The notes below the pieces were generated by a model. It had not been told where the DNA came from. It searched no databases and saw only the letters and a program-made list of their open reading frames with translations. Shown piece by piece: positions 41,420-50,586 of a DNA stretch of 64,000 nt. Origin of the DNA: Clostridia bacterium (GTDB lineage Bacteria > Bacillota > Clostridia > Oscillospirales > CAG-382); assembly GCA_017561145.1 (NCBI GenBank), contig JAFZDO010000025.1:1-64000 (forward strand). The letters run 5' to 3'. Within the stretch, counting starts at the first letter, position 1. Each line of letters starts with the position of its first letter. A program made the position numbers and the translations under genes.

Positions 41420-41453
41420 AAAAAAAGAAGAAACCGCGAAATTGCGCGGTTTC
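41420..41453 (-). terminator. Terminator of nagB
   Basis: Minus strand GAAACCGCG...CGCGGTTTC stem followed by T's. It lies 60 bases after the nagB stop. Confidence 0.85.
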
Positions 41454-41513
41454 AACCTTATAAGAACTGAATTATAGACTTTTTGTCCGTTCTGTGCCGT
41501 ATGAACGACCCGA

Positions 41514-42236
41514 TCAACCTTCGTATGCGTCTTTGTCAACAAGAATAATAGTATTCGGATGGAGCTTAAGAAGGGTTGCAGGGTTTTGTGTGGTGATCTT
41601 GTCATCAAGAAGCTCTGCAACTGCCTGGTGCTTAGCCTTGCCGGTAGCGAGAAGGATGATGGTCTTTGCCTTCATGATGGAAGCCATACCCATGGTAACT
41701 GCCTGGGTAGGAACGTCTTCCTTCTTTTCGAAGAAACGAGCGTTTGCATTGATGGTGCTTTCGGTAAGAGAGGTGAGGTGGGTACCTGCAACGAGCTTTT
41801 CATCGGGTTCGTTGAACGCGATGTGACCGTTCTGACCGATACCGAGAACCTGAATATCAACACCGCCTGCTGCGTCGATAGCTGCATCGTATTCTGCGCC
41901 CATAGCTGCAGGATCTTCAGCAAGACCGTCGGGAACGCGGGTGTTTGCCTTGTCGATGTCGATGTGATCGAAGAAGTTAACGTTCATAAAATAACGGTAG
42001 CTCTGATCATGGGTGGGAGCGAGAGGATAATATTCGTCAAGGTTGAAGGATTTGCAATCCTTGAACGAAATTTCGCCCTTTTGATTCATATCAGCAAGGA
42101 TCTTATACATGCCGACGGGGGTGGAGCCGGTAGCAAGACCGAGAACCGAATTGGGCTTCATATAAACCTGTGCGGCAAAAATTTTAGCCGCTTCTTTTGC
42201 AACTGCTTCTGCGTTTTCGCAAACAATAATTCTCAT
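41514..42236 (-). CDS. nagB: Glucosamine-6-phosphate deaminase
   Basis: 240 residues. Converts glucosamine-6-phosphate to fructose-6-phosphate and ammonia. Motifs: GLATGSTPVGMYKIL (phosphate loop), NLDEYYPL (catalytic Asp), LGIGQNGHIAFNEP (Asp/His relay) and C-terminal KLHPN. Fits with use of amino sugars, together with the GH123-like enzyme in the window. GGAGG ribosome site and a near-consensus promoter; codon bias indicates good expression. Confidence 0.97.
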   Translation of the reverse strand: MRIIVCENAEAVAKEAAKIFAAQVYMKPNSVLGLATGSTPVGMYKILADMNQKGEISFKDCKSFNLDEYYPLAPTHDQSYRYFMNVNFFDHIDIDKANTRVPDGLAEDPAAMGAEYDAAIDAAGGVDIQVLGIGQNGHIAFNEPDEKLVAGTHLTSLTESTINANARFFEKKEDVPTQAVTMGMASIMKAKTIILLATGKAKHQAVAELLDDKITTQNPATLLKLHPNTIILVDKDAYEG

Positions 42237-42272
42237 AATTTATCTTCCTCCGAAAATATTTTTCTACCTTGG

Positions 42273-42301
42273 ATTATAGCACTCGATATCCCGAATGTCA
42301 A
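42273..42301 (-). promoter_or_regulatory. Near-consensus promoter of nagB
   Basis: Minus strand TTGACA, 17 bases, TATAAT. Confidence 0.92.
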
Positions 42302-42303
42302 TA

Positions 42304-42330
42304 GAAAAAAGCCCGAACAACGGGCTTTTA
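42304..42330 (-). terminator. Terminator after gerW
   Basis: GCCCG-AACAA-CGGGC with T run on the minus strand, directly before the nagB promoter. It closes the gpmI-M50-scpA-scpB-gerW direction. Confidence 0.88.
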
Positions 42331-42343
42331 AGCGTGTCTTTTG

Positions 42344-42826
42344 TTATTCTGCAACAGTTTCTTCGACTTCGACTGCAACAAGCTCTTCATCGGTATTTTC
42401 TGTGTTGCCGTTAAAGAGTGCCATGATCTTCGCAAGAATATCGGGTGCCTTGTCTACCACGCCGTTAATGCCGTCAAGCACGCGGTTTACGGGGTCGGTC
42501 GGTGCGTTGTAGGTTGCCGTATTGCCAAGCTCGACAACACGCGCCTTGCCCTGCTCAACGACGATAAAGCCAAGAGGAGACATTGTTACGCCTGCGCCGT
42601 TGCCGCCTGCGAAATATGCTTTTCCGTTGGGGGAAGGATGCTTGCCGCCAAATTCGGTACCGCCCGAGGCGAATCCTACCGCAACCTTGGAAAAGGGTAT
42701 AATGGTCACGTCGCCCTGAATGGTAATGGGGTCGCCGATAACGGTGTTAACGTCAACAACTTCGCCGATTTTGGAAATCGCGGTGTCGATTATCTGTTTA
42801 AGCGGAATTTCGTTTGTGTTGTTCAT
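42344..42826 (-). CDS. GerW/YtfJ-family sporulation protein
   Basis: 160 residues. Cytosolic family needed for spore germination-associated lytic enzyme SleB function in Bacillus. Core motifs: NTVIGDPITI, PFSKVAVGFASGGTEFG, FAGGNGAGVTMSPLGFIVV. Start ATG 42826 (MNNTNEIPLKQIID) is favoured by RBS and family alignment. Often lies next to scpAB, as here; scpB ends 19 bases upstream. Supports a spore-forming ancestry. Confidence 0.93.
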   Translation of the reverse strand: MNNTNEIPLKQIIDTAISKIGEVVDVNTVIGDPITIQGDVTIIPFSKVAVGFASGGTEFGGKHPSPNGKAYFAGGNGAGVTMSPLGFIVVEQGKARVVELGNTATYNAPTDPVNRVLDGINGVVDKAPDILAKIMALFNGNTENTDEELVAVEVEETVAE

Positions 42827-42844
42827 AATGTTCCCTCTCAATAA

Positions 42845-43426
42845 TTATTCAGCAGTCGGTTCGGTTGCTTCCTCCGACGTAAAATCAAGCACTACCTGCT
42901 CGCCTGCCATCTGAAGCTCGGTCTTGGGAAGGTCGTCGATGCTTTCCAAGCCGAAGCAACGCAAAAATGCATCGGTCGTGCCGAAAAGGATCGGTCTGCC
43001 GGGTGCGTCAAGCGTGCCGCGCTCTGCAACAAGCCCCTTGTCGACAAGCGAAGCGACGATTGCCGAGCTGTCGACACCGCGCACCATTTCGATAAACGAT
43101 CTTGTTACGGGCTGGTTGTAGGCGATAATGGCAAGAACCTCCAAGGATGCCTTTGAAAGCGGCGGTGCCTTGCGAAGCTCAAGCGCCTTTTTTACGTATT
43201 CTGCAACGTATGCCTTCGTGCAGAGCTGATATGCGCTTTCGACCGTAATGAGCTGAATGCCGCTTTCGCGGTCGTCCGCATATTTGTTTTTAAGCATCGC
43301 CGCCGCCTCGCGAAGACCTTCGGCGTTAACACCGAGTATATCGCAAAGACGGTCGAACGCGACCGGTCCGCCGCAGGCAAAAAGTATTGCCTCGAGCGCC
43401 GCGGGAGTTTCGTTATTAATATTCAT
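42845..43426 (-). CDS. scpB: Segregation and condensation protein B
   Basis: 193 residues. Kleisin partner of SMC, two winged-helix domains. EAILFACGGPVAFDRLCDILG at the start, LSKASLEVLAIIAYNQPVTRSFIEMVRGVDSSAIVASLVDKGLV in the middle (conserved IR-GVDS region), and GRPILFGTTDAFLRCFGL. Acts with ScpA and SMC in chromosome segregation. Twelve bases after scpA. Confidence 0.97.
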   Translation of the reverse strand: MNINNETPAALEAILFACGGPVAFDRLCDILGVNAEGLREAAAMLKNKYADDRESGIQLITVESAYQLCTKAYVAEYVKKALELRKAPPLSKASLEVLAIIAYNQPVTRSFIEMVRGVDSSAIVASLVDKGLVAERGTLDAPGRPILFGTTDAFLRCFGLESIDDLPKTELQMAGEQVVLDFTSEEATEPTAE

Positions 43427-43438
43427 AAACGCCTCCGA

Positions 43439-44176
43439 TTAAATGAGATTGCCTTCGGTAACGACCTGACCGTTACCCTCGACAAAGGAAAGCTCGATAT
43501 CCTCGCCGTTGCCCTCGACGTCTATCAAGCCGTCGCGCACAAGCTCGAGCAACGCCATAAATACGGCAACCGCCTCGCTTCTGCTGTGAACACCGGTGAA
43601 AAGGTCGATAAAGGTGCAGTTTCTTTTGCGCTCGAGATATTTCATAATATCCTGAGATTTTTCCTCGACCGAATAATATCTTTCTTCAATACGCTTGAAA
43701 AGCTCGGGCTCGCCGTCTGTCTTGCGCGCGGCAACACGGTCGGCAATACGGGCAAACGCCTCGGTAAGCAATTCAACCGCGTGGTCACGCGTGTAATCGC
43801 TCTTTTCAAGCTCGCTTGCGGGCTTTGTGAAGGTGTCGAAATGTCCTGCGCTTTGCAAACGCAAAAATTCCGCCGCCGCCTTTGCGCGTTGATGCTCAAG
43901 CAATGCATCGACAAGCTGTGCACGGGGGTCTTCGCTTTCTTCGGTACGGGGAAGGAGCATCTTGCTTTTAATAAGCATCAACTCCGCCGCCATAACGACA
44001 AATTCGCTTGTGACCTCCATATCGAGCTTTCGCATTGCATCGAGATAGGCGATATACTGATCGCATATTTCGGCAATGGGAATATCGAAAATGTCTATTT
44101 TGTGTTTGGAAATTAGCGCGAGCAGAAGGTCAAGAGGGCCTTCGTATTGCTCAACCTTTAAATTAAGGATTTCCAT
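43439..44176 (-). CDS. scpA: Segregation and condensation protein A
   Basis: 245 residues. Kleisin that bridges the SMC heads. N-terminal domain: VEQYEGPLDLLLALISKHKIDIFDIPIAEICDQY and EFVVMAAELMLIKSKMLLP; C-terminal winged helix: RSEAVAVFMALLELVRDGLIDVE. Upstream gene is an M50 protease, 20 bases away. Confidence 0.97.
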   Translation of the reverse strand: MEILNLKVEQYEGPLDLLLALISKHKIDIFDIPIAEICDQYIAYLDAMRKLDMEVTSEFVVMAAELMLIKSKMLLPRTEESEDPRAQLVDALLEHQRAKAAAEFLRLQSAGHFDTFTKPASELEKSDYTRDHAVELLTEAFARIADRVAARKTDGEPELFKRIEERYYSVEEKSQDIMKYLERKRNCTFIDLFTGVHSRSEAVAVFMALLELVRDGLIDVEGNGEDIELSFVEGNGQVVTEGNLI

Positions 44177-44196
44177 AAATCACCGTAATTATCCAA

Positions 44197-44913
44197 TTAA
44201 AATACAAAGCTGAATATCCAGTCTGCAAAATCAAATGAAATGCCGAAGAGAAACTCTCTGCCTACCGAAAGCGGCCAGAAGATGATTTGGGGAATGATTT
44301 CCAATTTCGGTATATTTTCCAGAATAATAAGACCCAAAAAGATATAACGCGAATAATATCTAACCTTTGAATACTTTGCCGCCAAGCGGTTGGGAAGCAA
44401 GCACATAACCACGTTCGAGCCGTCAAGCGGGGGAAGCGGTATAAGGTTAAACAAGCCCAAGCCGAAATTGAAGATCGCCGAGTAATAAAACACCGACAGT
44501 ATGGCTGTAACGGTCATATTTTCGATTTCGTTGGTTACAGCAATATAAACAACGAGCACGTAAAGCACCGTCGCAAAAAATCCGACGATAAAGTTTGTGA
44601 ACGGTCCCGCCAACGAGGTAATGGCGAAATCACGGCGCGGCTTTTTGAAGTTGCGCGTCATAATAGGAACCGGCTTTGCCCAACCGAAGCCGACCAAAAG
44701 CATCATTATCGTGCCGAGAGGGTCAAGGTGATCGAGAGGGTTAAGCGAAAGCCGTCCGTCGGCTTTCGCTGTATGATCTCCGAGCTTATACGCGGCAAAG
44801 CCGTGCGCCCACTCGTGAAAGGTCAACGCAGGAAGAAGCGCAACGACCATTATAAGCAGCTGAAGTAAAATTTCGCTGAACGAGCCGCCGCCGTATATAA
44901 TGTCCAATAACAT
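44197..44913 (-). CDS. Site-2 protease (M50B) family membrane protein
   Basis: 238 residues with about six membrane helices. Zinc motif HEWAH (LTFHEWAHGFAAYKLGD, about 31) and third ligand region NLIPLPPLDGSNV. The Rv-like short group (no PDZ) resembles SpoIVFB and YwhC-type peptidases; target unknown. Sits between gpmI and scpA, an arrangement often seen in Clostridia. Confidence 0.93.
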   Translation of the reverse strand: MLLDIIYGGGSFSEILLQLLIMVVALLPALTFHEWAHGFAAYKLGDHTAKADGRLSLNPLDHLDPLGTIMMLLVGFGWAKPVPIMTRNFKKPRRDFAITSLAGPFTNFIVGFFATVLYVLVVYIAVTNEIENMTVTAILSVFYYSAIFNFGLGLFNLIPLPPLDGSNVVMCLLPNRLAAKYSKVRYYSRYIFLGLIILENIPKLEIIPQIIFWPLSVGREFLFGISFDFADWIFSFVF

Positions 44914-44947
44914 TAAAAATCAGTCCTTTTTAAAATGCAATAGGGGT

Positions 44948-46579
44948 TTATTTAAGAGTGATCATCGATTTTTCCCACATATCGGGAGCTTCATAGCCCA
45001 TCATGGTAACGACGGTTGCGGCAACGTTTGCAAGGCCGTAATCGCCGTCGATGCATTCGTATTTATCGCTGTAGAAATTATCGTAAATATAGCAGGGAAC
45101 GGGGTTTAGGGTGTGGCTGGTCTTTGCCTTCTTGCTGCCGTCCTTGTTGGTCTTTGCAAGACCGGATTTCTTGTCGATCTCGTACATTTCATCGGCATTG
45201 CCGTGGTCTGCGGTGATGATCGCAATACCCTTTACCTCGTCGACTGCCTTAAGAATTCTTGCAAGGCAAACGTCAAGTGCTTCAACCGAGATCTTAGCCG
45301 CGATGAACGAGCCGGTGTGGCCGACCATATCGCCGTTGGGGAAGTTAACACGGAGCGCATCGTAATTGCCGCTCTTGATCTTTTCGATAAGAATATCGGT
45401 GATCTCGGCACACTTCATCCAGGGACGCTGCTCGAAGGGAACTACGTCGGAGGGAACCTCGATATATTCTTCCAATTCCTCGCTGAACTTGCCGCTTCTG
45501 TTGCCGTTCCAGAAATAGGTAACGTGACCGTATTTTTGGGTTTCGGAAATTGCGAGCTGACGAACGCCCTTGTTTACAAGGAATTCGCCCATAGTGTTGC
45601 TGATCTCGGGAGGAGAAACGAGATATCTGGAGGGGATGTGAGCATCTCCGTCATATTCAAGCATACCTGCGTAAACTACGCTGGGAACACGCTTGCGGTC
45701 GAACTTGTCAAAGTCTGCGCCTGCTTCAAAGGTCTTGCTAATTTCAATAGCGCGGTCACCGCGGAAGTTGAAGAATACAACGCTGTCGCCATCCTCGATG
45801 GTGCCGACGGGCTTGCCGTCGCGTGCGATAACGAAGGGTGCGAGATCCTGGTCGATAGCGCCGGTTTCGTTTCTTAAGGTGGTGATAGCTTCTTCGGCGG
45901 AAGCGAAAAGTCTGCCTTCGCCGAGCACGTGGGTAGCCCAGCCCTCTTCAACCATTGCCCAGTTTGCTTCATATCTGTCCATGGTGATGACCATTCTGCC
46001 ACCGCCCGATGCGATGCAAACGTCGAAATTATCGTCGCGGAGCTCGCTTAAGAATTCTTCGAAGGGGCAAACATAATCAAGCGCACTGGTTTCGCCGACG
46101 TCACGGCCGTCAAGAAGAATGTGGATACGAACCTTGCTGAGTCCTTCTTCCTTAGCGCGTACCACCATTGCCTTTAAATGGTCGATGTGAGAGTGAACGT
46201 TACCGTCCGAGAAAAGACCAAGGAAGTGAAGCGTGCTGTTTTTAGCGTTGTCAACGATCTGCTTCCAGGAATCGCTTGCGAACATTCTGCCGGTTTCGAT
46301 AGCTTCGGAAACGAGCTTTGCGCCCTGAGCGAAGACCTGACCTGCGCCGAGCGCGTTATGGCCAACCTCGGAGTTGCCCATATCGTCGTCGGAGGGAAGA
46401 CCTACTGCGGTGCCGTGTGCCTTAAGGCTGAAGCAGGGATATTTTGCGGCAAGCATATCGAGCGTGGGGGTGTCAGCCGCTTTGATGGCGTTGCCCTCCT
46501 CACGTGCGCAAATGCCGATGCCGTCCATTACAATTGTGATAACAGGGCGCTTTTCTGCGCCGAAAATTCCGTTAGACAT
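44948..46579 (-). CDS. gpmI: 2,3-BPG-independent phosphoglycerate mutase
   Basis: 543 residues, slightly longer than the usual 510. Alkaline phosphatase superfamily, two Mn ions. Phosphorylated Ser in DDDMGNSEVGHNALGAG, ligand regions VVFFNFRGDRAIE, NFPNGDMVGHTGS and ITADHGNADEM. Glycolytic step 3-PGA to 2-PGA. Strong promoter (46623-46651) divergent from that of nusB. Confidence 0.97.
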   Translation of the reverse strand: MSNGIFGAEKRPVITIVMDGIGICAREEGNAIKAADTPTLDMLAAKYPCFSLKAHGTAVGLPSDDDMGNSEVGHNALGAGQVFAQGAKLVSEAIETGRMFASDSWKQIVDNAKNSTLHFLGLFSDGNVHSHIDHLKAMVVRAKEEGLSKVRIHILLDGRDVGETSALDYVCPFEEFLSELRDDNFDVCIASGGGRMVITMDRYEANWAMVEEGWATHVLGEGRLFASAEEAITTLRNETGAIDQDLAPFVIARDGKPVGTIEDGDSVVFFNFRGDRAIEISKTFEAGADFDKFDRKRVPSVVYAGMLEYDGDAHIPSRYLVSPPEISNTMGEFLVNKGVRQLAISETQKYGHVTYFWNGNRSGKFSEELEEYIEVPSDVVPFEQRPWMKCAEITDILIEKIKSGNYDALRVNFPNGDMVGHTGSFIAAKISVEALDVCLARILKAVDEVKGIAIITADHGNADEMYEIDKKSGLAKTNKDGSKKAKTSHTLNPVPCYIYDNFYSDKYECIDGDYGLANVAATVVTMMGYEAPDMWEKSMITLK

Positions 46580-46622
46580 AAAAATTTACCTCTTGGTTTT
46601 AAAAATATATTTTAACAGATTA

Positions 46623-46651
46623 ATTATAGCGAAAAAATGTTGATTTTTCAA
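46623..46651 (-). promoter_or_regulatory. Promoter of gpmI
   Basis: Minus strand TTGAAA, 17 bases, TATAAT. Confidence 0.85.
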
Positions 46652-46683
46652 GTGTTTTTTGCAATTATTTTGCAACTATATAT

Positions 46684-46712
46684 TTGACAACAGCGGTAAA
46701 AGATGATATAAT
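46684..46712 (+). promoter_or_regulatory. Consensus promoter of nusB
   Basis: TTGACA, 17 bases, TATAAT: an exact consensus. It lies 40 bases before the start codon. Confidence 0.95.
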
Positions 46713-46751
46713 AACGTGATTTACTATGTACACATATACGAGGTAATGAAT

Positions 46752-47240
46752 ATGACAAGACGTGAATCGCGCGAGGTCGCAATAACTCTGCTTTTTGAAC
46801 GCAGCTTTGATTACGATCGCACCGCAGAAGAAATTATGGAATCGGCAGTTGCCGAACGCGATATCAAGATAAGCGAATTTGCCCGTCAGCTTTTTATCCG
46901 TGCGGATGAAAACCTTGGCGACATCAACGAAAAGATCGAGCGCTGCACAGATAATTGGCGCCTTGACAGAATCGATCGCGTTTCGCTTACCGTTCTTCGC
47001 ATTGCGGCGTGCGAAATAGATTATTTCCCCGAAATTCCTGTTGAGATCACCGTTAACGAGGCGCTTGAATTGGCGCGTCATTTCGGCGAGGAGGAATCTG
47101 TCGGCTTTATCCACGGCGTGCTTGGAAAATATGCAAAGGGCGTCGAAAAGCCTCTTGCAAAGAAAAAGCCGCTTGAAGCAGAGTCCGAAGAAGACAGCGA
47201 AGAAATTATCATGTCCGCTTCGGGAGAAGATGCCGAATGA
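46752..47240 (+). CDS. nusB: Transcription antitermination factor NusB
   Basis: 162 residues; the helical NusB core (SREVAITLLFERSFDY; RLDRIDRVSLTVLRIAACEI; PVEITVNEALELARHFGEEESVGFIHGVLGKYAK) is followed by an acidic tail of about 30 residues. It binds BoxA with NusE in rRNA antitermination. ATG 46752 is chosen because GAGG is 8 bases upstream; ATG 46746 would be too close. Overlaps xseA by 4 bases. Confidence 0.95.
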   Translation: MTRRESREVAITLLFERSFDYDRTAEEIMESAVAERDIKISEFARQLFIRADENLGDINEKIERCTDNWRLDRIDRVSLTVLRIAACEIDYFPEIPVEITVNEALELARHFGEEESVGFIHGVLGKYAKGVEKPLAKKKPLEAESEEDSEEIIMSASGEDAE

Positions 47241-48436
47241 ACGGTCAGACCGTAAAAACCATTACCGTTGAGCAATTAAACACATATATAAAGGATTACC
47301 TTTCCACCTCTCCGCTGCTTAACAAGGTCGTTGTTAAGGGCGAGCTTTCGAACGTGCGCGTTTACGGCGGAAGCGGCCATATTTATTTCACCCTCAAGGA
47401 TGAAAATTCCGCGATCCCCGCAACGATGTTCGGCGGTGCTTCGAAATTGAAGTTCAAGCCCGAAAACGGCATGAAGGTCGTTTGTACCGGCAGAGTTGCG
47501 GTTTTCGTGCGCGACGGACAGTACCGTCTTTATGCCGAGGAGATGGAGCCCGACGGAATCGGTTCGCTTTATATCGCCTTCGAGCAATTAAAGGCAAAGC
47601 TGCAAAAGGAAGGCCTTTTTGCGCCCGAGCATAAGAAAAGGATACCGAAAATTCCCTTTTCGGTCGGCATAATCACCGCTCCGGGCGGTGCGGCAGTGCA
47701 GGATATGATAAACGTATCGCGCCGCCGTTTTCCTGCCGTTAAGCTTTATCTTTATCCCTCGTTGGTACAAGGACCGTCGGCGCCCGCACAGCTTATAAAT
47801 GCGTTGAAAAATCTTGATGAATCGGGCCTTTGCGACGTTATTATCATCGGCCGCGGCGGCGGAAGCACCGAGGACCTTTGGTGCTTTAACGATGAAGGCC
47901 TTGCGCACGCCGTTTATGAATGCAAAACGCCGATAATTTCGGCGGTCGGACACGAAACCGATTTTACAATATGCGATTTTGTGGCAGATCTTCGCGCTCC
48001 CACTCCGAGCGCGGCGGCAGAGCTTGCCGTACCCGACGTGCGCGATCTGAAAAAACAGTTCGAAAACGTACAAAGCCGCCTTGTAAACACCCTTTCCGCA
48101 AGAACCGATTATTTGCGCCAGCGCCTGCTTACCTTGTCGCAGCGCCCCGTTCTTCAAAGTCCGCAAAGCTATTTTGACGACAGACGTATGGCGGTCGCAA
48201 GGGACGAGGAAAGATTGTATCAGCTTGTCGGCAACCGTATCGAGCGTGAACGGATGAAGCTATTCGCGCAGAACGAAAAATTAAACAGCTTGAACCCTCT
48301 TTCGGTGTTGGGACGCGGATTTTCGGTTGCCTTCGGCGAAGACGGCAAGGCGATAAGAAGCGTTGACGAATTACCCGAGGGAACGGAATTTGAGCTTTTA
48401 CTTAAAGACGGCAAAAAGAAAGCGATAGCTAAATAA
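47237..48436 (+). CDS. xseA: Exodeoxyribonuclease VII large subunit
   Basis: 399 residues. OB fold (VVVKGELSNVRVYGGSGHIYF-like, residues 30-50), catalytic core FSVGIITAPGGAAVQD, DVIIIGRGGGSTEDLWCFND, SAVGHETDFTICDFVADLRAPTPSAAAE, then a coiled-coil region and the C-terminal VLGRGFSVAF. Slightly short. Overlaps nusB. The small subunit xseB normally follows but is absent: hslO begins 22 bases later. Confidence 0.97.
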   Translation: MNGQTVKTITVEQLNTYIKDYLSTSPLLNKVVVKGELSNVRVYGGSGHIYFTLKDENSAIPATMFGGASKLKFKPENGMKVVCTGRVAVFVRDGQYRLYAEEMEPDGIGSLYIAFEQLKAKLQKEGLFAPEHKKRIPKIPFSVGIITAPGGAAVQDMINVSRRRFPAVKLYLYPSLVQGPSAPAQLINALKNLDESGLCDVIIIGRGGGSTEDLWCFNDEGLAHAVYECKTPIISAVGHETDFTICDFVADLRAPTPSAAAELAVPDVRDLKKQFENVQSRLVNTLSARTDYLRQRLLTLSQRPVLQSPQSYFDDRRMAVARDEERLYQLVGNRIERERMKLFAQNEKLNSLNPLSVLGRGFSVAFGEDGKAIRSVDELPEGTEFELLLKDGKKKAIAK

Positions 48437-48458
48437 ATTAAAAGAAGAAGTTGTTGAT

Positions 48459-49349
48459 ATGGCAAGAATTTTAAGAGCAATGACAAAGGACGGCTCGGCA
48501 AGAGCCATTTTATTGGACGGCCGCGATATCGTTGAGCGCGCACGTCAGATACACAACACCACCCCCGTTGCAACCGCGGCGTTGGGCAGAACTCTGCTTG
48601 CGACATCGCTTGCGGGCTCGATGCTCGGCGAAAAGGAAGACGTTATAACCATCCGTTTTAAGGGTGACGGCGTTGGCGGAAGTGTTGTTGCAACGAGTGA
48701 CTGGTGCGGCAACGTGCGCGGATTTATCCAGAACCCCTCTGCCGATCTGCCTCTTCGCGCCGACGGAAAATTGGACGTTGGCGGCTGTATCGGTCAGGGC
48801 GAGCTTTATATCCTCCGCGATGCGGGCGGAAGCGAACCTTACGTTGGTATTTCAAAAATCCAAACCGGCGAGGTCGGTGACGATATTGCATATTATTATG
48901 CAACGAGCGAGCAGATCCCCACGGTTTGCGCTTTGGGTGTGCTTGTCGACAGAGATTATACCGTTCTTCGCGCAGGCGGTGCACTTATTCAGCTTCTTCC
49001 TTTCTATGACGATGAGGTTGCCGAAAAATTAGAGCAAAACGCGGCAAAAATGCGCCCCGTTACAAAAATTCTTTCGGAGGGCACTCTCGAGGACGTGCTT
49101 GCCGAGGTGCTCGACGGCATTGAATATGACCTTTTCGACGAGATCGAATGCGAATATAAATGCGCCTGCAGCCGTGAAAAGACCGATAACGCGCTTATCT
49201 CGCTTGGCACAAAGGAATTGACCGATATGATCGAAAACGGCGAAGACGTTACCGAAATGACCTGCAGCTTCTGCGATGCCGTTTATAAATATTCGAAAAG
49301 TGATTTAAAGCATCTGCTTAAAATCGTTGAGAAAAACAATGAAAAATAA
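48459..49349 (+). CDS. hslO: Redox-regulated chaperone Hsp33
   Basis: 296 residues. Activated by oxidation and unfolding. N-terminal domain (ARAILLDGRDIVERARQIHNT, LGRTLLATSLAG), linker, and C-terminal zinc site with CKCACSR (CxC) and CSFC (CxxC). Its stop overlaps the SDR start by 11 bases. Confidence 0.97.
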   Translation: MARILRAMTKDGSARAILLDGRDIVERARQIHNTTPVATAALGRTLLATSLAGSMLGEKEDVITIRFKGDGVGGSVVATSDWCGNVRGFIQNPSADLPLRADGKLDVGGCIGQGELYILRDAGGSEPYVGISKIQTGEVGDDIAYYYATSEQIPTVCALGVLVDRDYTVLRAGGALIQLLPFYDDEVAEKLEQNAAKMRPVTKILSEGTLEDVLAEVLDGIEYDLFDEIECEYKCACSREKTDNALISLGTKELTDMIENGEDVTEMTCSFCDAVYKYSKSDLKHLLKIVEKNNEK

Positions 49350-50058
49350 TATTAAAACCGCACTTGTTACGGGCGGCGCAAGAGGTATTGGCGAAGCGAT
49401 ATGCCGTGCGCTCTCGCGCGAGGGATTTTATCTGTATATCCATTGCAACCAAAGTATTGATACGGCGAAATCGCTTTGCGAGGAGCTTGGCAACGCCGAA
49501 TATATTTCTGCAGATTTGACCGATCCCGAATCGGTAAAAATGCTTGCCGAGAAATGTGCCGACGTTGACGTTTTGGTCAACAACGCAGGCACTGCGCTTG
49601 TTTTTCCGTTTGACGCGATCAGCGATGAAGCGGCAAGAAAAATGTACGAGATCAATCTTTTTGCCCCGATAAATCTTGCAAGAAGGCTTTTGCCGAATAT
49701 GATCAGCCGCAAAAGCGGTGTGATAATCAATATTTCATCGATATTCGGCGAGGTCGGCGGAAGCTGCGAGGTCGATTATTCCGCCGCAAAGTCGGGTATC
49801 ATCGGCTTTACAAAGGCGCTTGCCAAGGAGGTCGGACCTGCAGGCATTCGTGTGAACTGCGTTTGCCCCGGCATTATCGATACCGATATGAACGGCGACC
49901 TTACATTTGAGGATATCGATTCGCTTTGCGATGAAATTCCGCTTGGCAGAATGGGCGAACCCGACGAGGTTGCAGAATGTGTGGCGTTTCTGGCGTCCGA
50001 CAAGGCGAAATACATTACGGGAAGCGTTTTTGATATAAACGGCGGTTGGCAGGGATAG
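49339..50058 (+). CDS. Short-chain dehydrogenase/reductase (FabG-like)
   Basis: 239 residues. NAD(P) binding TGGARGIGEA (12-21), NNAGTA, catalytic Ser in INISSIFGEVGG, YSAAK, and the FabG-like end ITGSVFDINGGWQG. Could be a 3-oxoacyl-ACP reductase or another SDR; no other fatty-acid genes lie near. ATG 49339 overlaps hslO. The stop at 50056-50058 abuts a repeat fragment (D). Confidence 0.93.
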   Translation: MKNNIKTALVTGGARGIGEAICRALSREGFYLYIHCNQSIDTAKSLCEELGNAEYISADLTDPESVKMLAEKCADVDVLVNNAGTALVFPFDAISDEAARKMYEINLFAPINLARRLLPNMISRKSGVIINISSIFGEVGGSCEVDYSAAKSGIIGFTKALAKEVGPAGIRVNCVCPGIIDTDMNGDLTFEDIDSLCDEIPLGRMGEPDEVAECVAFLASDKAKYITGSVFDINGGWQG

Positions 50059-50100
50059 CGCTACGCTCTCGACACAAAAATCCAAGGATTTTCTTGTTCC
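50059..50100 (+). repeat. Structured repeat, fragment D
   Basis: Lead CGCTACGCTCTCGACAC, identical over most of its length to copy C, then H1 AAAATCC-AA-GGATTTT (50077-50092). The other hairpins are missing. It fills the gap between the SDR stop and the dut ribosome site; the 3' end runs into CTTGT-TCCG-ACAAG at 50093-50106, a hairpin that includes part of the dut ribosome site. Confidence 0.72.
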
Positions 50101-50115
50101 GACAAGGAGTAAATT

Positions 50116-50586
50116 ATGAACCGTATTGCAAAGTTTTATAAGGTGTCCGAAGCGCAATTTAACCGCGAGGGCTACGAAAATATAACCCTTCCGCGCCGCG
50201 CAACGGCGGGCTCGGCAGGTTATGATTTTATCGCGCCTTATGATTTTTCGCTTGACGTGGGCGAGGAGATCGTTATTGATACCGGCATCCGTGCGAAAAT
50301 TGCCGACGGTTGGGTTTTGGTAATACTTCCGCGATCGGGCTCGGGATTTAAATACGGCGTCCGCCTTGCGAACACTGCAGGCGTTATCGATTCTGATTAT
50401 TTCAACGCCGATAACGAGGGACATATTAAAATCAAGCTTGTCGGCGGAAGTAAAACCTATACCGTAAAAGCGGGCGACGCTTTTGCACAAGGCATATTTC
50501 TTCCTTACGGCATTACCGAGGACGATGATTGTGCCGAGGAACGCCACGGCGGGTTTGGAAGCACGGATAACCCCCGAAGTCGCTAA
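50116..50586 (+). CDS. dut: dUTP diphosphatase
   Basis: 156 residues. Trimeric dUTPase: motif I TAGSAGYDF, motif II PRSGSGFKYGVRLAN, motif III NTAGVIDSDYFN, motif IV GDAFAQGIFLPYGI, motif V ERHGGFGSTD. It removes dUTP and supplies dUMP. The last five residues (NPRSR) and the stop are at the edge of repeat copy B, so the natural C-terminus may have been altered by the repeat. Bracketed by repeat pieces D and B. Confidence 0.95.
   Translation: MNRIAKFYKVSEAQFNREGYENITLPRRATAGSAGYDFIAPYDFSLDVGEEIVIDTGIRAKIADGWVLVILPRSGSGFKYGVRLANTAGVIDSDYFNADNEGHIKIKLVGGSKTYTVKAGDAFAQGIFLPYGITEDDDCAEERHGGFGSTDNPRSR

Noticed and set aside
44900-45877. Plus-strand frames antisense to gpmI
   Set aside because: Shadows of the high-bias gpmI coding strand without ribosome sites.
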